64,000 bases of DNA, taken from contig NZ_JACHTM010000003.1 in the NCBI RefSeq assembly GCF_015354055.1, forward strand, positions 206,001 through 270,000. Direction: 5' to 3'. The notes beneath the pieces were generated by a model. It was not told the origin of the DNA. It saw only the letters and a list, made by a program, of their open reading frames with translations, and searched no databases. Shown one piece after another: positions 18,385-26,561 of this stretch (position 1 is the stretch's first letter; every line of letters starts with the position of its first letter). This stretch comes from Thermaurantiacus tibetensis. GTDB lineage: Bacteria; Pseudomonadota; Alphaproteobacteria; Sphingomonadales; Sphingomonadaceae. The translations under genes and the position numbers were made by a program.

Positions 18385-19334
18385 GCCCCCTCCCCCACCA
18401 GCGCACGGGCGAAGGCGCGCGGGTCGAACGGGCGCAGATCCCCGAGCCGCTCGCCAACCCCGACCGCATGGATAGGCAGGCCGAACGTCTCGGCTGCCGC
18501 CACCAGCACGCCGCCGCGCGCCGTGCCGTCGAGCTTGGTCATGACGATCCCCGTGACACCCGCCACCTCGCGGAACACTTCGATCTGCGAGAGGGCGTTC
18601 TGCCCGGTCGTCGCGTCGAGCACGAGCACCACATCGTGCGGCGCGCTCGGGTCCTGCTTGGCGAGCACCCGGCGGATCTTGGCAAGCTCGTCCATGAGGC
18701 CCGCCTTGTTCTGGAGCCGTCCAGCCGTGTCCACGAGGAGCACGTCGCGGCCGCTCGCCTTCGCTTCCTCCATGGCGCGGTAGGCGAGGCCGGCAGCGTC
18801 CGTCCCCTCCGCGCCAGCAACCACGGGCACGCCGAGCCGCTCGCCCCACACCTTCAGCTGCTCCACGGCCGCGGCCCGGAAGGTGTCGCCGGCGGCGAAC
18901 ATCACCTCATAGTCCTCCTCCTGGAAGAGGTGGCCGAGCTTGGCGATGGTCGTCGTCTTGCCGGTGCCGTTGACGCCGACGACGAGGATGACGTGCGGCC
19001 GCGGGAAGGCGGTGACGGCAAGCGGCCGGGCAAGCGGCGCGAGAATGGCCGTCACTTCCTCGACGACGATCCGCTTCACCCCGGCAAGATCCACCTCGCC
19101 CACCACGCGGGCCTCGCGCAGCCGGTCGGTGATGCGCGCGGCCACCGCGGGCCCGAGGTCGGCCGCGATCAGCGTCTCCTCGAGCGCGTCGAGGTCGGCC
19201 GGCTCGAGGGTGCGCGTGCCGACGAGAAGGGTGAGCGATTCGGAGAGCTTCGCGCTGGTGCGCTGGAGCCCTGCACGCAGCCGGGCGAGGAACCCGCCCC
19301 TGCCCGTGACCTCGGTGCTGCCGCCCTCGGTCAT
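18381..19334 (-). CDS. ftsY: signal recognition particle receptor FtsY
   Basis: GTPase that docks SRP-ribosome complexes at the inner membrane. The 317-residue protein has the N domain (LRAGLQRTSAKLSESL) and the NG GTPase core: GVNGTGKTTTIAKLG (P loop), DTFRAAAVEQL, VDTAGRLQ and TKLDGTARGG. The acidic A domain of E. coli FtsY is absent, which is normal for alphaproteobacteria. Its ATG overlaps the mtaB stop and its stop overlaps yciB, so translation is coupled through four genes. Confidence 0.96.
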   Translation of the reverse strand: MTEGGSTEVTGRGGFLARLRAGLQRTSAKLSESLTLLVGTRTLEPADLDALEETLIAADLGPAVAARITDRLREARVVGEVDLAGVKRIVVEEVTAILAPLARPLAVTAFPRPHVILVVGVNGTGKTTTIAKLGHLFQEEDYEVMFAAGDTFRAAAVEQLKVWGERLGVPVVAGAEGTDAAGLAYRAMEEAKASGRDVLLVDTAGRLQNKAGLMDELAKIRRVLAKQDPSAPHDVVLVLDATTGQNALSQIEVFREVAGVTGIVMTKLDGTARGGVLVAAAETFGLPIHAVGVGERLGDLRPFDPRAFARALVGEGA

Positions 19335-20446
19335 GCGACCAGCCTCCCGTCCGAAACGGCGCGAACGGTGACTCGCGCGAGCGCTCCCCGCGGCAGCGGC
19401 GCGGCAAGCCGGACCTCGGCAAAGTGCGGGGCAAGCCCGACTGCGCCTTCGCTCACCACCTCGAGCGTCCGCCCGACGAAGCCGGCGAGCCAGGCTTGCT
19501 GCCGGGCCGAGGCAGCCGCGCGGAGCTCGGCCGCGCGGCGGCGCGCTTCTGCCGGGGGCACCTGCGGCATGCGCGCGGCCGCCGTGCCTGGCCGCGGCGA
19601 GTAGGGGAAGACATGGGCGTGGACGATGTCGAGCGCCGCGAGCGCGGCGAGGCTCGCCCGGTGCGCGGCCTCGCCCTCGGTCGGGAAGCCGGCGATGAGG
19701 TCGGCGCCGATGGCGATGTCGGGGCGCACGGTCTTCAGCCTGGCCACGAGGCGGCGGGCATCGGCCAGCAGGTGACGCCGGCGCATGCGCTTCAGCACCA
19801 GGTCGTCGCCCGACTGGAGCGAGAGATGAGCATGGGGCATCAGCCGCGGCTCGGCAAAGAGGGCGACGAGGCGGTCGTCAACGGCTGCCGGGTCGAGGGT
19901 GGAGAGCCGCAGCCGCGGGAGAGCCGGCACGCGCGCCAGCACCGCCTCGACGAGCGTGCCAAGGCGCGGCGCGCCTGGAAGGTCCGCGCCCCAGCCGCAA
20001 AGGTCGACGCCCGTCAGCACCACCTCGCGCGCGCCGCGGGAGACGAGGGCGGACACCGCCTCGACCACGGCCTCGACGGGCGCCGAGCGGGCGGCCCCGC
20101 GCGCGAGCCGCGTCACGCAGAAGGTGCAGGCGTGGGCGCAGCCATCCTGCACGGCGACGAAGCCGCGCGCGCCAAGCGTCGCGGGCGCCGCAAGCAGCGG
20201 CTTGGCGACCAGGCGCACGGCGAGGTCCGAAAATCGCTCGGGGGCAACCACCGCCGCACAGCCGGTCACCCAGACCTCACCTCCCCCGCCCAGCGCGCGC
20301 TTCGCTGCCGCCCGCGCATCGCGCACGGCCCCGGCGGTGACGGCACAGCTGTTGATGACGGTGCGGCCCGGGCCGGCCCAGCGGGCAAGCGCCTCGGCTT
20401 CCGCCCGGTTCGCCCGGCAGCCGTGGGTGATGACGGTTGCGTTCAC
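19331..20446 (-). CDS. mtaB: tRNA t6A37 methylthiotransferase MtaB
   Basis: Radical-SAM enzyme adding a methylthio group to t6A at position 37 of ANN-decoding tRNAs. The N-terminal UPF0004 domain has three cluster cysteines (ITHGCRAN, INSCAVT, VTGCAAV), the radical-SAM cluster is CAHACTFC, and a short TRAM-like tail follows. At 371 residues it is a little shorter than typical MtaB (about 420-450). The start is GTG 20446, overlapping the dapF stop. MiaB is the related alternative, but the spacing and the dapF-mtaB-ftsY order favour MtaB. Confidence 0.9.
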   Translation of the reverse strand: MNATVITHGCRANRAEAEALARWAGPGRTVINSCAVTAGAVRDARAAAKRALGGGGEVWVTGCAAVVAPERFSDLAVRLVAKPLLAAPATLGARGFVAVQDGCAHACTFCVTRLARGAARSAPVEAVVEAVSALVSRGAREVVLTGVDLCGWGADLPGAPRLGTLVEAVLARVPALPRLRLSTLDPAAVDDRLVALFAEPRLMPHAHLSLQSGDDLVLKRMRRRHLLADARRLVARLKTVRPDIAIGADLIAGFPTEGEAAHRASLAALAALDIVHAHVFPYSPRPGTAAARMPQVPPAEARRRAAELRAAASARQQAWLAGFVGRTLEVVSEGAVGLAPHFAEVRLAAPLPRGALARVTVRAVSDGRLVA

Positions 20447-21228
20447 GGCTCCACCTCGCCGCGGAACACGAAGGCGACCGGCCCCTCCATCAGCAGCTGC
20501 CCGTCGGGCCGCTCGGCAATGCGGAGCTCTCCTCCGGGAAGCGCCACCGTCGCGGATGCATCCACCAGCCGCCGCCGCCGGGCCGCCGCGAAGGCCGCAC
20601 ACGCCCCGGAGCCGCAGGCAAGCGTGAGCCCCGCGCCGCGCTCCCACACGCGCAGGCGGATCCGGTCCCGGGCCTCGACGGCGGCCACGCCCACGTTGAC
20701 TCGCTCGGGAAACAGGGGGTCGCCCTCGATGACGGGCCCCAGCCGCTCGAGCGGCACGGCCGCCGGATCGGCCACGAAGAAGACGAGGTGCGGGTTTCCG
20801 ATCGAGACGGCGGAGGGCTCGGCCAGCCCGTCCCAGGCGACCGGCATGGCGAGCGTGTCCATCGGCATCGCCAGCGGAATCTCCTCCCAGCCGAAGCGCG
20901 GCCGGCCCATGACGACGCCATGCGCCTCACCTTCGGTCTCGAGCACGCCCGCCGCCGTCTCGATCCGCCGCGCGCCGGTCAGCGCGGCCACGCAGCGGGT
21001 GCCGTTGCCGCAGGCCTCAGCCTCGCTGCCGTCCGGGTTCCAGATGCGGAGGAACAGGTCCGCCCGGCTGCTCGGCTCGAGCCGGAACAGCTGGTCGCAG
21101 CCGATGCCGACGTGCCGGTCGGCGAGGCGCCGCACGGTCTCGGCATCGAGGGGCACGGGCCGCTCGCGCGCGTCGAAGATGACGAAATCATTGCCTGCCC
21201 CGTGCATCTTGACGAAGGGAACCGCCAT
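20443..21228 (-). CDS. dapF: diaminopimelate epimerase
   Basis: Interconverts LL- and meso-diaminopimelate for lysine and peptidoglycan synthesis. Both catalytic cysteines are present, C73 in EACGNGTRCV and C205 in LACGSGACAA, and the N terminus has the canonical KMHGAGNDFV. The 261 residues match the family. It is the first gene of the four-gene overlapping minus-strand unit and is divergent from the acyl carrier protein gene across 119 bases. Confidence 0.96.
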   Translation of the reverse strand: MAVPFVKMHGAGNDFVIFDARERPVPLDAETVRRLADRHVGIGCDQLFRLEPSSRADLFLRIWNPDGSEAEACGNGTRCVAALTGARRIETAAGVLETEGEAHGVVMGRPRFGWEEIPLAMPMDTLAMPVAWDGLAEPSAVSIGNPHLVFFVADPAAVPLERLGPVIEGDPLFPERVNVGVAAVEARDRIRLRVWERGAGLTLACGSGACAAFAAARRRRLVDASATVALPGGELRIAERPDGQLLMEGPVAFVFRGEVEP

Positions 21229-21275
21229 CGCGGGCGGCCATAGGGGCCGGCTTCGGCACTGGCAATCGCGCGCGG

Positions 21276-21304
21276 TTGCAAGCGGCGCGTGCCGCGTGTA
21301 GGGC
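21276..21304 (+). promoter_or_regulatory. promoter candidate for the acyl carrier protein gene
   Basis: TTGCAA at 21276-21281, 17-base spacer, TAGGGC at 21299-21304, with predicted initiation near 21311 and a leader of about 37 bases. It lies in the divergent gap between dapF and the ACP gene. Confidence 0.4.
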
Positions 21305-21347
21305 GCGGCGCCTGCAAGAAATCTGCAACAGCGAGCCCCGAACCCCG

Positions 21348-21650
21348 ATGCCCCCGGCCAGCGGACCCGACGACGTCCTCGCGCGCGTGGCAGCCGTCCT
21401 TGGCGAGACCCTGGGTCTTGCGCCGGACCGCACCGCGGACCTTGCCCGCGACACCCGCCTGTTCGGCAACTTGCCCGAACTCGATTCGATGGCAGTTGCC
21501 ACCGTGCTGACCGCGCTCGAGGACGAGTTCGGCATCCTCATCGACGACGAGGACGTAACGGCCGAGCTGTTCGACAGCGTCGGCGCGCTCGCTGACCACG
21601 TCGCAGCCGAACTCGCCCGCCAGCACCGAGGCCAGCGCGCCCGCGCCTGA
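21348..21650 (+). CDS. acyl carrier protein
   Basis: A 100-residue ACP; the phosphopantetheine serine is in LPELDSMAVATVL, followed by an acidic helix (EDEFGILIDDEDV). The pattern LFGxLPELDSMAV resembles ACPs found in exosortase A (XrtA) loci of sphingomonads, and this window encodes three PEP-CTERM proteins, but no exosortase genes are adjacent, so that link is only inferred. ATG 21348 fits the domain start; more upstream in-frame codons run into the promoter region. Distinct from the sphingolipid-type ACP at 51 kb. Confidence 0.85.
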   Translation: MPPASGPDDVLARVAAVLGETLGLAPDRTADLARDTRLFGNLPELDSMAVATVLTALEDEFGILIDDEDVTAELFDSVGALADHVAAELARQHRGQRARA

Positions 21651-21680
21651 GCCACGCCGGCCCGCGCCTCGAAACGGGCC

Positions 21681-21709
21681 TTTACAACCCGCCCCCGTGG
21701 TCCCATATG
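21681..21709 (+). promoter_or_regulatory. promoter candidate for the decarboxylase gene
   Basis: TTTACA at 21681-21686, 17-base spacer, CATATG at 21704-21709 (or CCATAT with 16). Initiation would be near 21716. This gives a leader of about 67 bases to the TTG start chosen at 21783, or about 10 to ATG 21726. Confidence 0.4.
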
Positions 21710-21782
21710 CGCGCCCCGCTGCCCCATGGGACTTCCACCGCAAGGCAGCCTGTTCGCAACTGCTTCGTGGAGGTCCCTTGAG

Positions 21783-22982
21783 TTGTTCGAGAGCCATCAC
21801 GCGCTGGGGGTAGCGCAAGCGCTGGCACCGGCCCGGCCGGTTACCCTCGTCCGCCCGCACGCCGCACGCGCGGCCGCGCGATTCTTCGCCCGGCACTTCC
21901 CGGGGCGAAGCTTCTACGCGGTCAAGGCGAACCCCGACCCCATGCTGCTCAACGAGCTGTGGGCGGGCGGAATCCGTGCCTTCGACGTCGCCTCGATCGG
22001 CGAGGCCCGGCTCGTCCGCGCGCTGCTGCCCGAGGCCACGCTTGCCTTCATGCACCCGGTCAAGGCCGAGGAGGCGATCGCCGAGGCCTATGCGCTCGGC
22101 TGCCGGATCTTCTCGCTCGACAGCCATGAGGAGCTGGCGAAGATCGTGCGCGCGACCGGCGGCGCGACCGACCTTTCGCTCCTCGTGCGGCTGCGCGTGT
22201 CCTCTGCGCATTCGAAGCTGAGCCTCGCCTCGAAGTTCGGGATCGGCGTGACGGAGGCGCCCGCGCTTCTCATGGCCGCGCGGCAGGTGGCCGATTCGCT
22301 CGGCGTCTGCTTCCATGTGGGCAGCCAGGCCATGACGCCACAGGCCTATGCCGATGCCATGGCCTTCGTCCGCGCGGCGATCGTCGAGGCATCGGTCACG
22401 GTCGACGTGATCGACGTGGGCGGCGGCTTCCCGTCGCGCTACCCGGGGATGGAGCCGCCACCGCTCCTCGCCTACTTCGCGGTCATCCACCGCGCGTTCG
22501 AGGCGCTGCCCATCTCCTACTCGGCCGAGCTCTGGTGCGAGCCCGGCAGGGCGCTCGCCGCCGACTATGCGAGCGTGCTCGTGCGCGTGGAGAAGCGCCG
22601 CGGCGAGGAACTCTATGTCAATGACGGCGCCTACGGCTCGCTGTTCGACGCCGCGCACGTCGCCTGGCGCTACCCGGCGAGGCTCGTTCGCGCCGAGCCC
22701 AGCACGGCGCAGCCGCTCGGCTTCGCCCTGTGGGGCCCCACCTGCGACGACATGGACCACATGAAGGGGCCGTTCGTGCTGCCGGCGGACGTGCGGCCGG
22801 GAGACTATCTCGAGATCGGCCAGCTCGGCGCCTACGGCCAGGCCATGCGGACCGGCTTCAACGGCTTCGGCGAGCATGACGCGGCCATCGTGCACGATGC
22901 GCCGATGCTCTCGCTCATCCCCGACGGCGAGGACGCGGCCGTGCCGGACAACGTCATGCCGCTCATCCGCCGCCAGGCCTGA
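21783..22982 (+). CDS. type III PLP-dependent ornithine/lysine-type decarboxylase
   Basis: Alanine-racemase-fold amino acid decarboxylase like eukaryotic and alphaproteobacterial ODC, making putrescine or cadaverine. FYAVKANPDP holds the PLP lysine; HVGSQ, DVGGGFPSRYPG and ELWCEPGRAL bind the cofactor; LWGPTCDDMDHM carries the conserved active-site cysteine from the partner subunit. TTG 21783 is preferred: it has a GGAGG site nine bases upstream and puts the start where family members begin, about 23 residues before VRPHAAR. ATG 21726 would add 19 residues. The next gene is a deoxyhypusine-synthase-like enzyme, pointing to polyamine biosynthesis. Ornithine versus lysine specificity cannot be read. 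Confidence 0.88.
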   Translation: MFESHHALGVAQALAPARPVTLVRPHAARAAARFFARHFPGRSFYAVKANPDPMLLNELWAGGIRAFDVASIGEARLVRALLPEATLAFMHPVKAEEAIAEAYALGCRIFSLDSHEELAKIVRATGGATDLSLLVRLRVSSAHSKLSLASKFGIGVTEAPALLMAARQVADSLGVCFHVGSQAMTPQAYADAMAFVRAAIVEASVTVDVIDVGGGFPSRYPGMEPPPLLAYFAVIHRAFEALPISYSAELWCEPGRALAADYASVLVRVEKRRGEELYVNDGAYGSLFDAAHVAWRYPARLVRAEPSTAQPLGFALWGPTCDDMDHMKGPFVLPADVRPGDYLEIGQLGAYGQAMRTGFNGFGEHDAAIVHDAPMLSLIPDGEDAAVPDNVMPLIRRQA

Positions 22983-23079
22983 CCGCGAGGACTGGCAACC
23001 CGTCACGAAACCGCCCTAGGACAGGCGCGGAGCGCCCCGGGCCGCCAAGGCCCGGGACGTCTCCGCCATGGAGGACCCG

Positions 23080-24129
23080 ATGACCACCCGCATCAACGAC
23101 CAGAGGAAGCGCGAGCTCCTGTCGAAGACCGTCGAGCACATCGACATCCGCAGCTTCGACGCCCGGCCGATCATCGAGCGCATGGCCGACATGTCGTTCA
23201 CCAGCCGCGACCTCGCGCGCGCGACCCGCATCTACAACCAGATGCTGGCCGACCCCGAGTGCACCATCTTCCTCGTGATCGCCGGCTCGACCTCTGCCGG
23301 GGGCTGCATGGACCTCTATGCGGAACTCGTGCGCTCGAACATGGTCGATGCCGTGGTCGCAACCGGCGCCACCATCGTCGACATGGACTTCTTCGAGGGC
23401 CTCGGCCACCGGCACTATCAGGCGCTCGAGGTGCCCGACGACGACACGCTGCGCTCGCTCTACATCGACCGCATCTACGACACCTACATCGACGAGGAGG
23501 AGCTGCAGGACTGCGACTTCACTATCGGCCGCATCGCGGACTCGCTCCCGCCCCGCGCCTACTCGAGCCGCGCCTTCATCCGCGAGATGGGGCGTTACCT
23601 CGTCGAGCACGGGAAGAAGGAGAACAGCCTCGTCAAGCTCGCCTACGAGCATGACGTGCCGATCTTCTGCCCGGCCTTCACCGACTCGTCGGCCGGCTTC
23701 GGCCTCGTCAAGCACCAGGTGGACCGGATGAAGGCGGGCGAGCCCTACCTCACGATCGATTCGATCGCCGACTTCCGCGAACTCACCGAGATCAAGATCC
23801 GCGGCGGCACCTCGGGCCTCCTCATGGTGGGCGGCGGCGTGCCGAAGAACTTCGTGCAGGATACGGTGGTGTGCGCCGAGATCCTGGGCCACGAGGATGT
23901 CGAGCCGCACAAATATGCAGTGCAGATCACGGTGGCCGACGTGCGCGACGGCGCCTGCTCCTCCTCCACCCTCAAGGAGGCGGCGAGCTGGGGCAAGGTC
24001 TCGACCGCGATCGAGCAGATGGTCTTCGCCGAGGCCGGATCGGTCATGCCGCTGCTTGCCTCGGATGCCTGGCACCGCGGCCTCTGGAAGGAGCGCACGC
24101 CCCGCCGCTGGGCCAGGATCTTCGACTGA
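23080..24129 (+). CDS. deoxyhypusine synthase-like polyamine enzyme
   Basis: A 349-residue member of the deoxyhypusine synthase family. It has the NAD-binding ATGATIVDMDFFEGLG and IAGSTSAGG blocks, and the catalytic lysine in EAASWGKVSTA. Bacteria lack eIF5A, the classical substrate. Bacterial homologues are annotated as 1,9-bis(guanidino)-5-aza-nonane synthase or homospermidine-forming enzymes that transfer aminobutyl groups between polyamines. Its position after an ODC-type decarboxylase supports a polyamine role. ATG 23080 is chosen because GGAGG lies five bases upstream; ATG 23068 is in frame but lacks such a site. A strong terminator follows. Confidence 0.88.
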   Translation: MTTRINDQRKRELLSKTVEHIDIRSFDARPIIERMADMSFTSRDLARATRIYNQMLADPECTIFLVIAGSTSAGGCMDLYAELVRSNMVDAVVATGATIVDMDFFEGLGHRHYQALEVPDDDTLRSLYIDRIYDTYIDEEELQDCDFTIGRIADSLPPRAYSSRAFIREMGRYLVEHGKKENSLVKLAYEHDVPIFCPAFTDSSAGFGLVKHQVDRMKAGEPYLTIDSIADFRELTEIKIRGGTSGLLMVGGGVPKNFVQDTVVCAEILGHEDVEPHKYAVQITVADVRDGACSSSTLKEAASWGKVSTAIEQMVFAEAGSVMPLLASDAWHRGLWKERTPRRWARIFD

Positions 24130-24135
24130 CGCGAA

Positions 24136-24163
24136 GAAGGGCGGGCCACGCGGCCCGCCCTTC
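24136..24163. terminator. strong hairpin between convergent genes
   Basis: An 11-base perfect stem (AAGGGCGGGCC with GGCCCGCCCTT, extendable by one G-C pair) with a 4-base loop, starting six bases after the stop of the deoxyhypusine-synthase-like gene and ending 25 bases from the stop of the convergent PEP-CTERM gene. The A/T-ending symmetrical stem could terminate in both directions. Confidence 0.8.
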
Positions 24164-24187
24164 CCCTGGTGACGAACGGTTGACCGG

Positions 24188-24814
24188 TCAGGCGGCGAGC
24201 GCCGTCCGGCGCCGGCGCGCGGCGTGGCCCACAAGGCCGAAGCCGGCGATCAGCATCGCCCAGACGCCCGGCTCCGGAACTCGGGGATTGGCGCTGCCGA
24301 AGGTGATGTTGTCGAAGCCGGTCTGGTTCGCCGTGCCGCCGAAGTCGATCGAGAAGGCGGTGCCAGAGAAGGTGACGCCGACGGGCGACCAGCAGGCAAA
24401 GGCGCCGGTCGGGTCGCCGGGGCAGCCGAAGGCCTGAGCGACGAGATTGAGAGTCGCCAGCACGTTGCCAGTCGCGCCCGGGCCGTCATAGACGGTGACC
24501 GACGCTGCAACGGACGACGTGTACCAGAAGCTGAAACCGGTGGTGAAGCCGGCCGGCACGTCGAGGATGGCGTTGTTCGCATCGAGGAAGAACATGATGG
24601 TGTTGGGCGACGGCTCGTTGGCGAAGTTGCCCGAGCCCCCGGCATCCGCGTCGACGATGGCGAGCGTGGCCGGCGAGAAGATGTAGTCGGGCGCGTAGAA
24701 GGCGCCGACCGGGTTCAGGTTGCCGATGCCCTCGAAGGTGAGGACGGTGACAGCGGCCGTTGCGGGCGCAGCGACGAGGGCCGCACCGGCGGCGGCAAGG
24801 AGAAGCTTCTTCAT
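24188..24814 (-). CDS. PEP-CTERM (PEPxxWA) cell-surface protein
   Basis: A 208-residue exported protein: signal peptide (KKLLLAAAGAALVAAPATAA), a beta-rich middle without recognised domain, then the sorting tail PEPGVWAMLIAGFGLVG and a basic end (HAARRRRTALAA). Such tails are recognised and cut by exosortase during transit to the cell surface. Two cysteines flank the GDPTGAFA segment. An almost perfect sigma-54 promoter lies about 50 bases upstream and a GGAGGG ribosome-binding site precedes ATG 24814. No exosortase is encoded in the window. Confidence 0.9.
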   Translation of the reverse strand: MKKLLLAAAGAALVAAPATAAVTVLTFEGIGNLNPVGAFYAPDYIFSPATLAIVDADAGGSGNFANEPSPNTIMFFLDANNAILDVPAGFTTGFSFWYTSSVAASVTVYDGPGATGNVLATLNLVAQAFGCPGDPTGAFACWSPVGVTFSGTAFSIDFGGTANQTGFDNITFGSANPRVPEPGVWAMLIAGFGLVGHAARRRRTALAA

Positions 24815-24865
24815 GGACTGACCCTCCGAACGAAGCGCGGACCCCCCGCACTCCTTTTTAGGTGG

Positions 24866-24881
24866 AGCAAGATTCGTGCCA
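24866..24881 (-). promoter_or_regulatory. sigma-54 (RpoN) promoter for the PEP-CTERM gene
   Basis: On the minus strand the sequence reads TGGCACG, four bases, TTGCT, an exact match to the RpoN consensus TGGCACG-N4-TTGCW with the -24 GG and -12 GC correctly spaced. Transcription would start near 24855, about 40 bases before the ATG. It lies in the 163-base gap downstream of rlmD. Confidence 0.8.
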
Positions 24882-24977
24882 AACTTCTCACCTTCGTGAA
24901 CTCAAAGGGTTACCCGCGCCGCCGCCAGCGGTCCTGTCAAGAAATTTTACATGTCAGCCCGTCCGGTCGATGATTTC

Positions 24978-26171
24978 TCATCGGAGACAGAATCGTGCGG
25001 CCAGCTCGACATGGGTGGACCATCTGAACTGGGCCACCGGCCAGAGCGTCTCGAGGCCGTAGCCGGCAGCTACCAGCCGCTCGGCATCGCGCGCGAAGGT
25101 GGCCGGATTGCACGAGACAGCCATCACGACGGGCACGCGGGCAGCCGCGATCTCGGCCGTCTGGGCGGCGGCACCGCTCCTCGGCGGGTCGATGACGACC
25201 GCCTCCAGACCCCGAAGCTCGGCAGCGGCAAGGGGCCGGCGGAAGAGATCGCGGTGCTGCGTCTCGACCGGGCGGCCCGCGGCCTGCGCCGCACGCGCCA
25301 GTGCCGCAACCGCCGGCCCAGAGGCATCTGCCGCGAGAACGCGCGCGCCGCGCAAAAGGGGAAGCGCGAAGGTGCCCACCCCGCAAAAGAGGTCGGCCAC
25401 CCGGCGCGCGCCCGCCGCACCTTCCAGAACTGCGGCCACCAGCGCCGCCTCGCCATCGGCCGTCGCCTGCAGGAAGGCGCCCGGCGGCAGGGTGACGGGA
25501 ACGCCCCCCAGCGTGACCGAGGGCGTCTTCGGCGCCACGACCGTCTCGATACCGAACGGCCCCTCGACCGAAAGCCGGGCCAGCCCCTGCGCCTCGGCAA
25601 AGCGGGTCAGCGCCTCCACCACCGGCAGGGCTTCGGCCGCCAGGTTCGAAAGCAGCAGGTCCACCCCGCCGTCCGTCGTCGCCATGGTCACCCCCACCAC
25701 GGCGCGCGGGGGCATGATGTCCGCAAGGAGCGCGCGGAGCGGCGCGAAGAGGGCGAAAAGCTCCGGCGCAAGCACCGGGCACATCCCGAGGTCGACGAGC
25801 TGATGGGTGCCTTCGGCGTTGAAGCCGAGCAGCACGCGCCCCTCGCGGCGGACCGCACGCAGGCTCGCGCGCCGCCGGCTGAACGGGGGCGACAGGTGCA
25901 CGGGCCGGACCTCGCGCGGCGCAATGCCGAGCCTGCGCAGCGGCTCGAGGATCCTCGCTGCAGTGAACTCCGCCAGCACCGGCTCGCTGGCGTGCTGCAG
26001 CTGGCAGCCGCCGCAGATGCCGAAGTGGCGGCAGGGCGGCCTGACGCGCCCGGGGCCTGGCACGATGCTGCCGTCGGGCGCGACACGGTCGCCGGGAACC
26101 GCGCCGGGAACGAAGCGGCCATCGGCCGAGACACCGTCCCCCCGGGCGGCGAGCCGGACGATCTCGCTCAC
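24978..26171 (-). CDS. RlmD/TrmA-family 23S rRNA uracil-C5 methyltransferase
   Basis: SAM-dependent m5U methyltransferase of 397 residues. The N-terminal iron-sulfur motif is PPCRHFGICGGCQLQH with a later CP cysteine, and the methyltransferase core has VADLFCGVGTFALPLL, VIDPPRSG and the nucleophilic cysteine in AVSCNPATFARD. This matches RlmD (U1939) more than TrmA because of the 4Fe-4S cluster; RlmC-like specificity is possible. The start is GTG 26171; the longer open frame upstream is a low-complexity shadow. It is divergent from the small lipoprotein gene. Confidence 0.88.
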   Translation of the reverse strand: MSEIVRLAARGDGVSADGRFVPGAVPGDRVAPDGSIVPGPGRVRPPCRHFGICGGCQLQHASEPVLAEFTAARILEPLRRLGIAPREVRPVHLSPPFSRRRASLRAVRREGRVLLGFNAEGTHQLVDLGMCPVLAPELFALFAPLRALLADIMPPRAVVGVTMATTDGGVDLLLSNLAAEALPVVEALTRFAEAQGLARLSVEGPFGIETVVAPKTPSVTLGGVPVTLPPGAFLQATADGEAALVAAVLEGAAGARRVADLFCGVGTFALPLLRGARVLAADASGPAVAALARAAQAAGRPVETQHRDLFRRPLAAAELRGLEAVVIDPPRSGAAAQTAEIAAARVPVVMAVSCNPATFARDAERLVAAGYGLETLWPVAQFRWSTHVELAARFCLR

Positions 26172-26296
26172 GCCAGACGCCTTCCCACCGGCCCGAGCCT
26201 CGCGGCGTGACGCGAAGGCGCCCGCGTGTCGCCGCGGGCTGCAACCGCCCTGCCGCACCCGTTCACGCGGGCGAAAGGTTGAAGGCCGATGACGGA

Positions 26297-26530
26297 GTGG
26301 TGACAGCCCACCGGCCGATCCTTGCCCTTCTGGCCTTGGCCCTGTGCCTCCCCGGCTGCGCGCGGTCCCTCCTCTACGTGGGCGGATCCGATGGCATCGC
26401 AGCCCCCGGAGAGATCCCGCGGGACTCGCGCGGCGAGCCCGTGTGGAGCGCGATTCGCCCCACGCCGCCCGGGTGGACCCGGGCCGACTCCTCGAAGCCG
26501 GCGCCGCCGCAGGGCGGCAGCCAGCCCTGA
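26297..26530 (+). CDS. small predicted lipoprotein
   Basis: A protein of about 77 residues with a short basic N terminus, hydrophobic stretch PILALLALALCLPGCARSL and a lipobox LPGC, so the mature chain would be a lipid-anchored peptide of roughly 60 residues rich in Pro, Gly and Ser. No domain is recognised. GTG 26297 (or GTG 26300) is chosen to place the signal at the start; the longer in-frame upstream region is Arg-rich and unlikely. It converges on gmk with 31 bases between stops. Confidence 0.6.
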   Translation: MVTAHRPILALLALALCLPGCARSLLYVGGSDGIAAPGEIPRDSRGEPVWSAIRPTPPGWTRADSSKPAPPQGGSQP

Positions 26531-26561
26531 GGGGCGGCGACGCAGGGGCCGGGAAGCCCGG

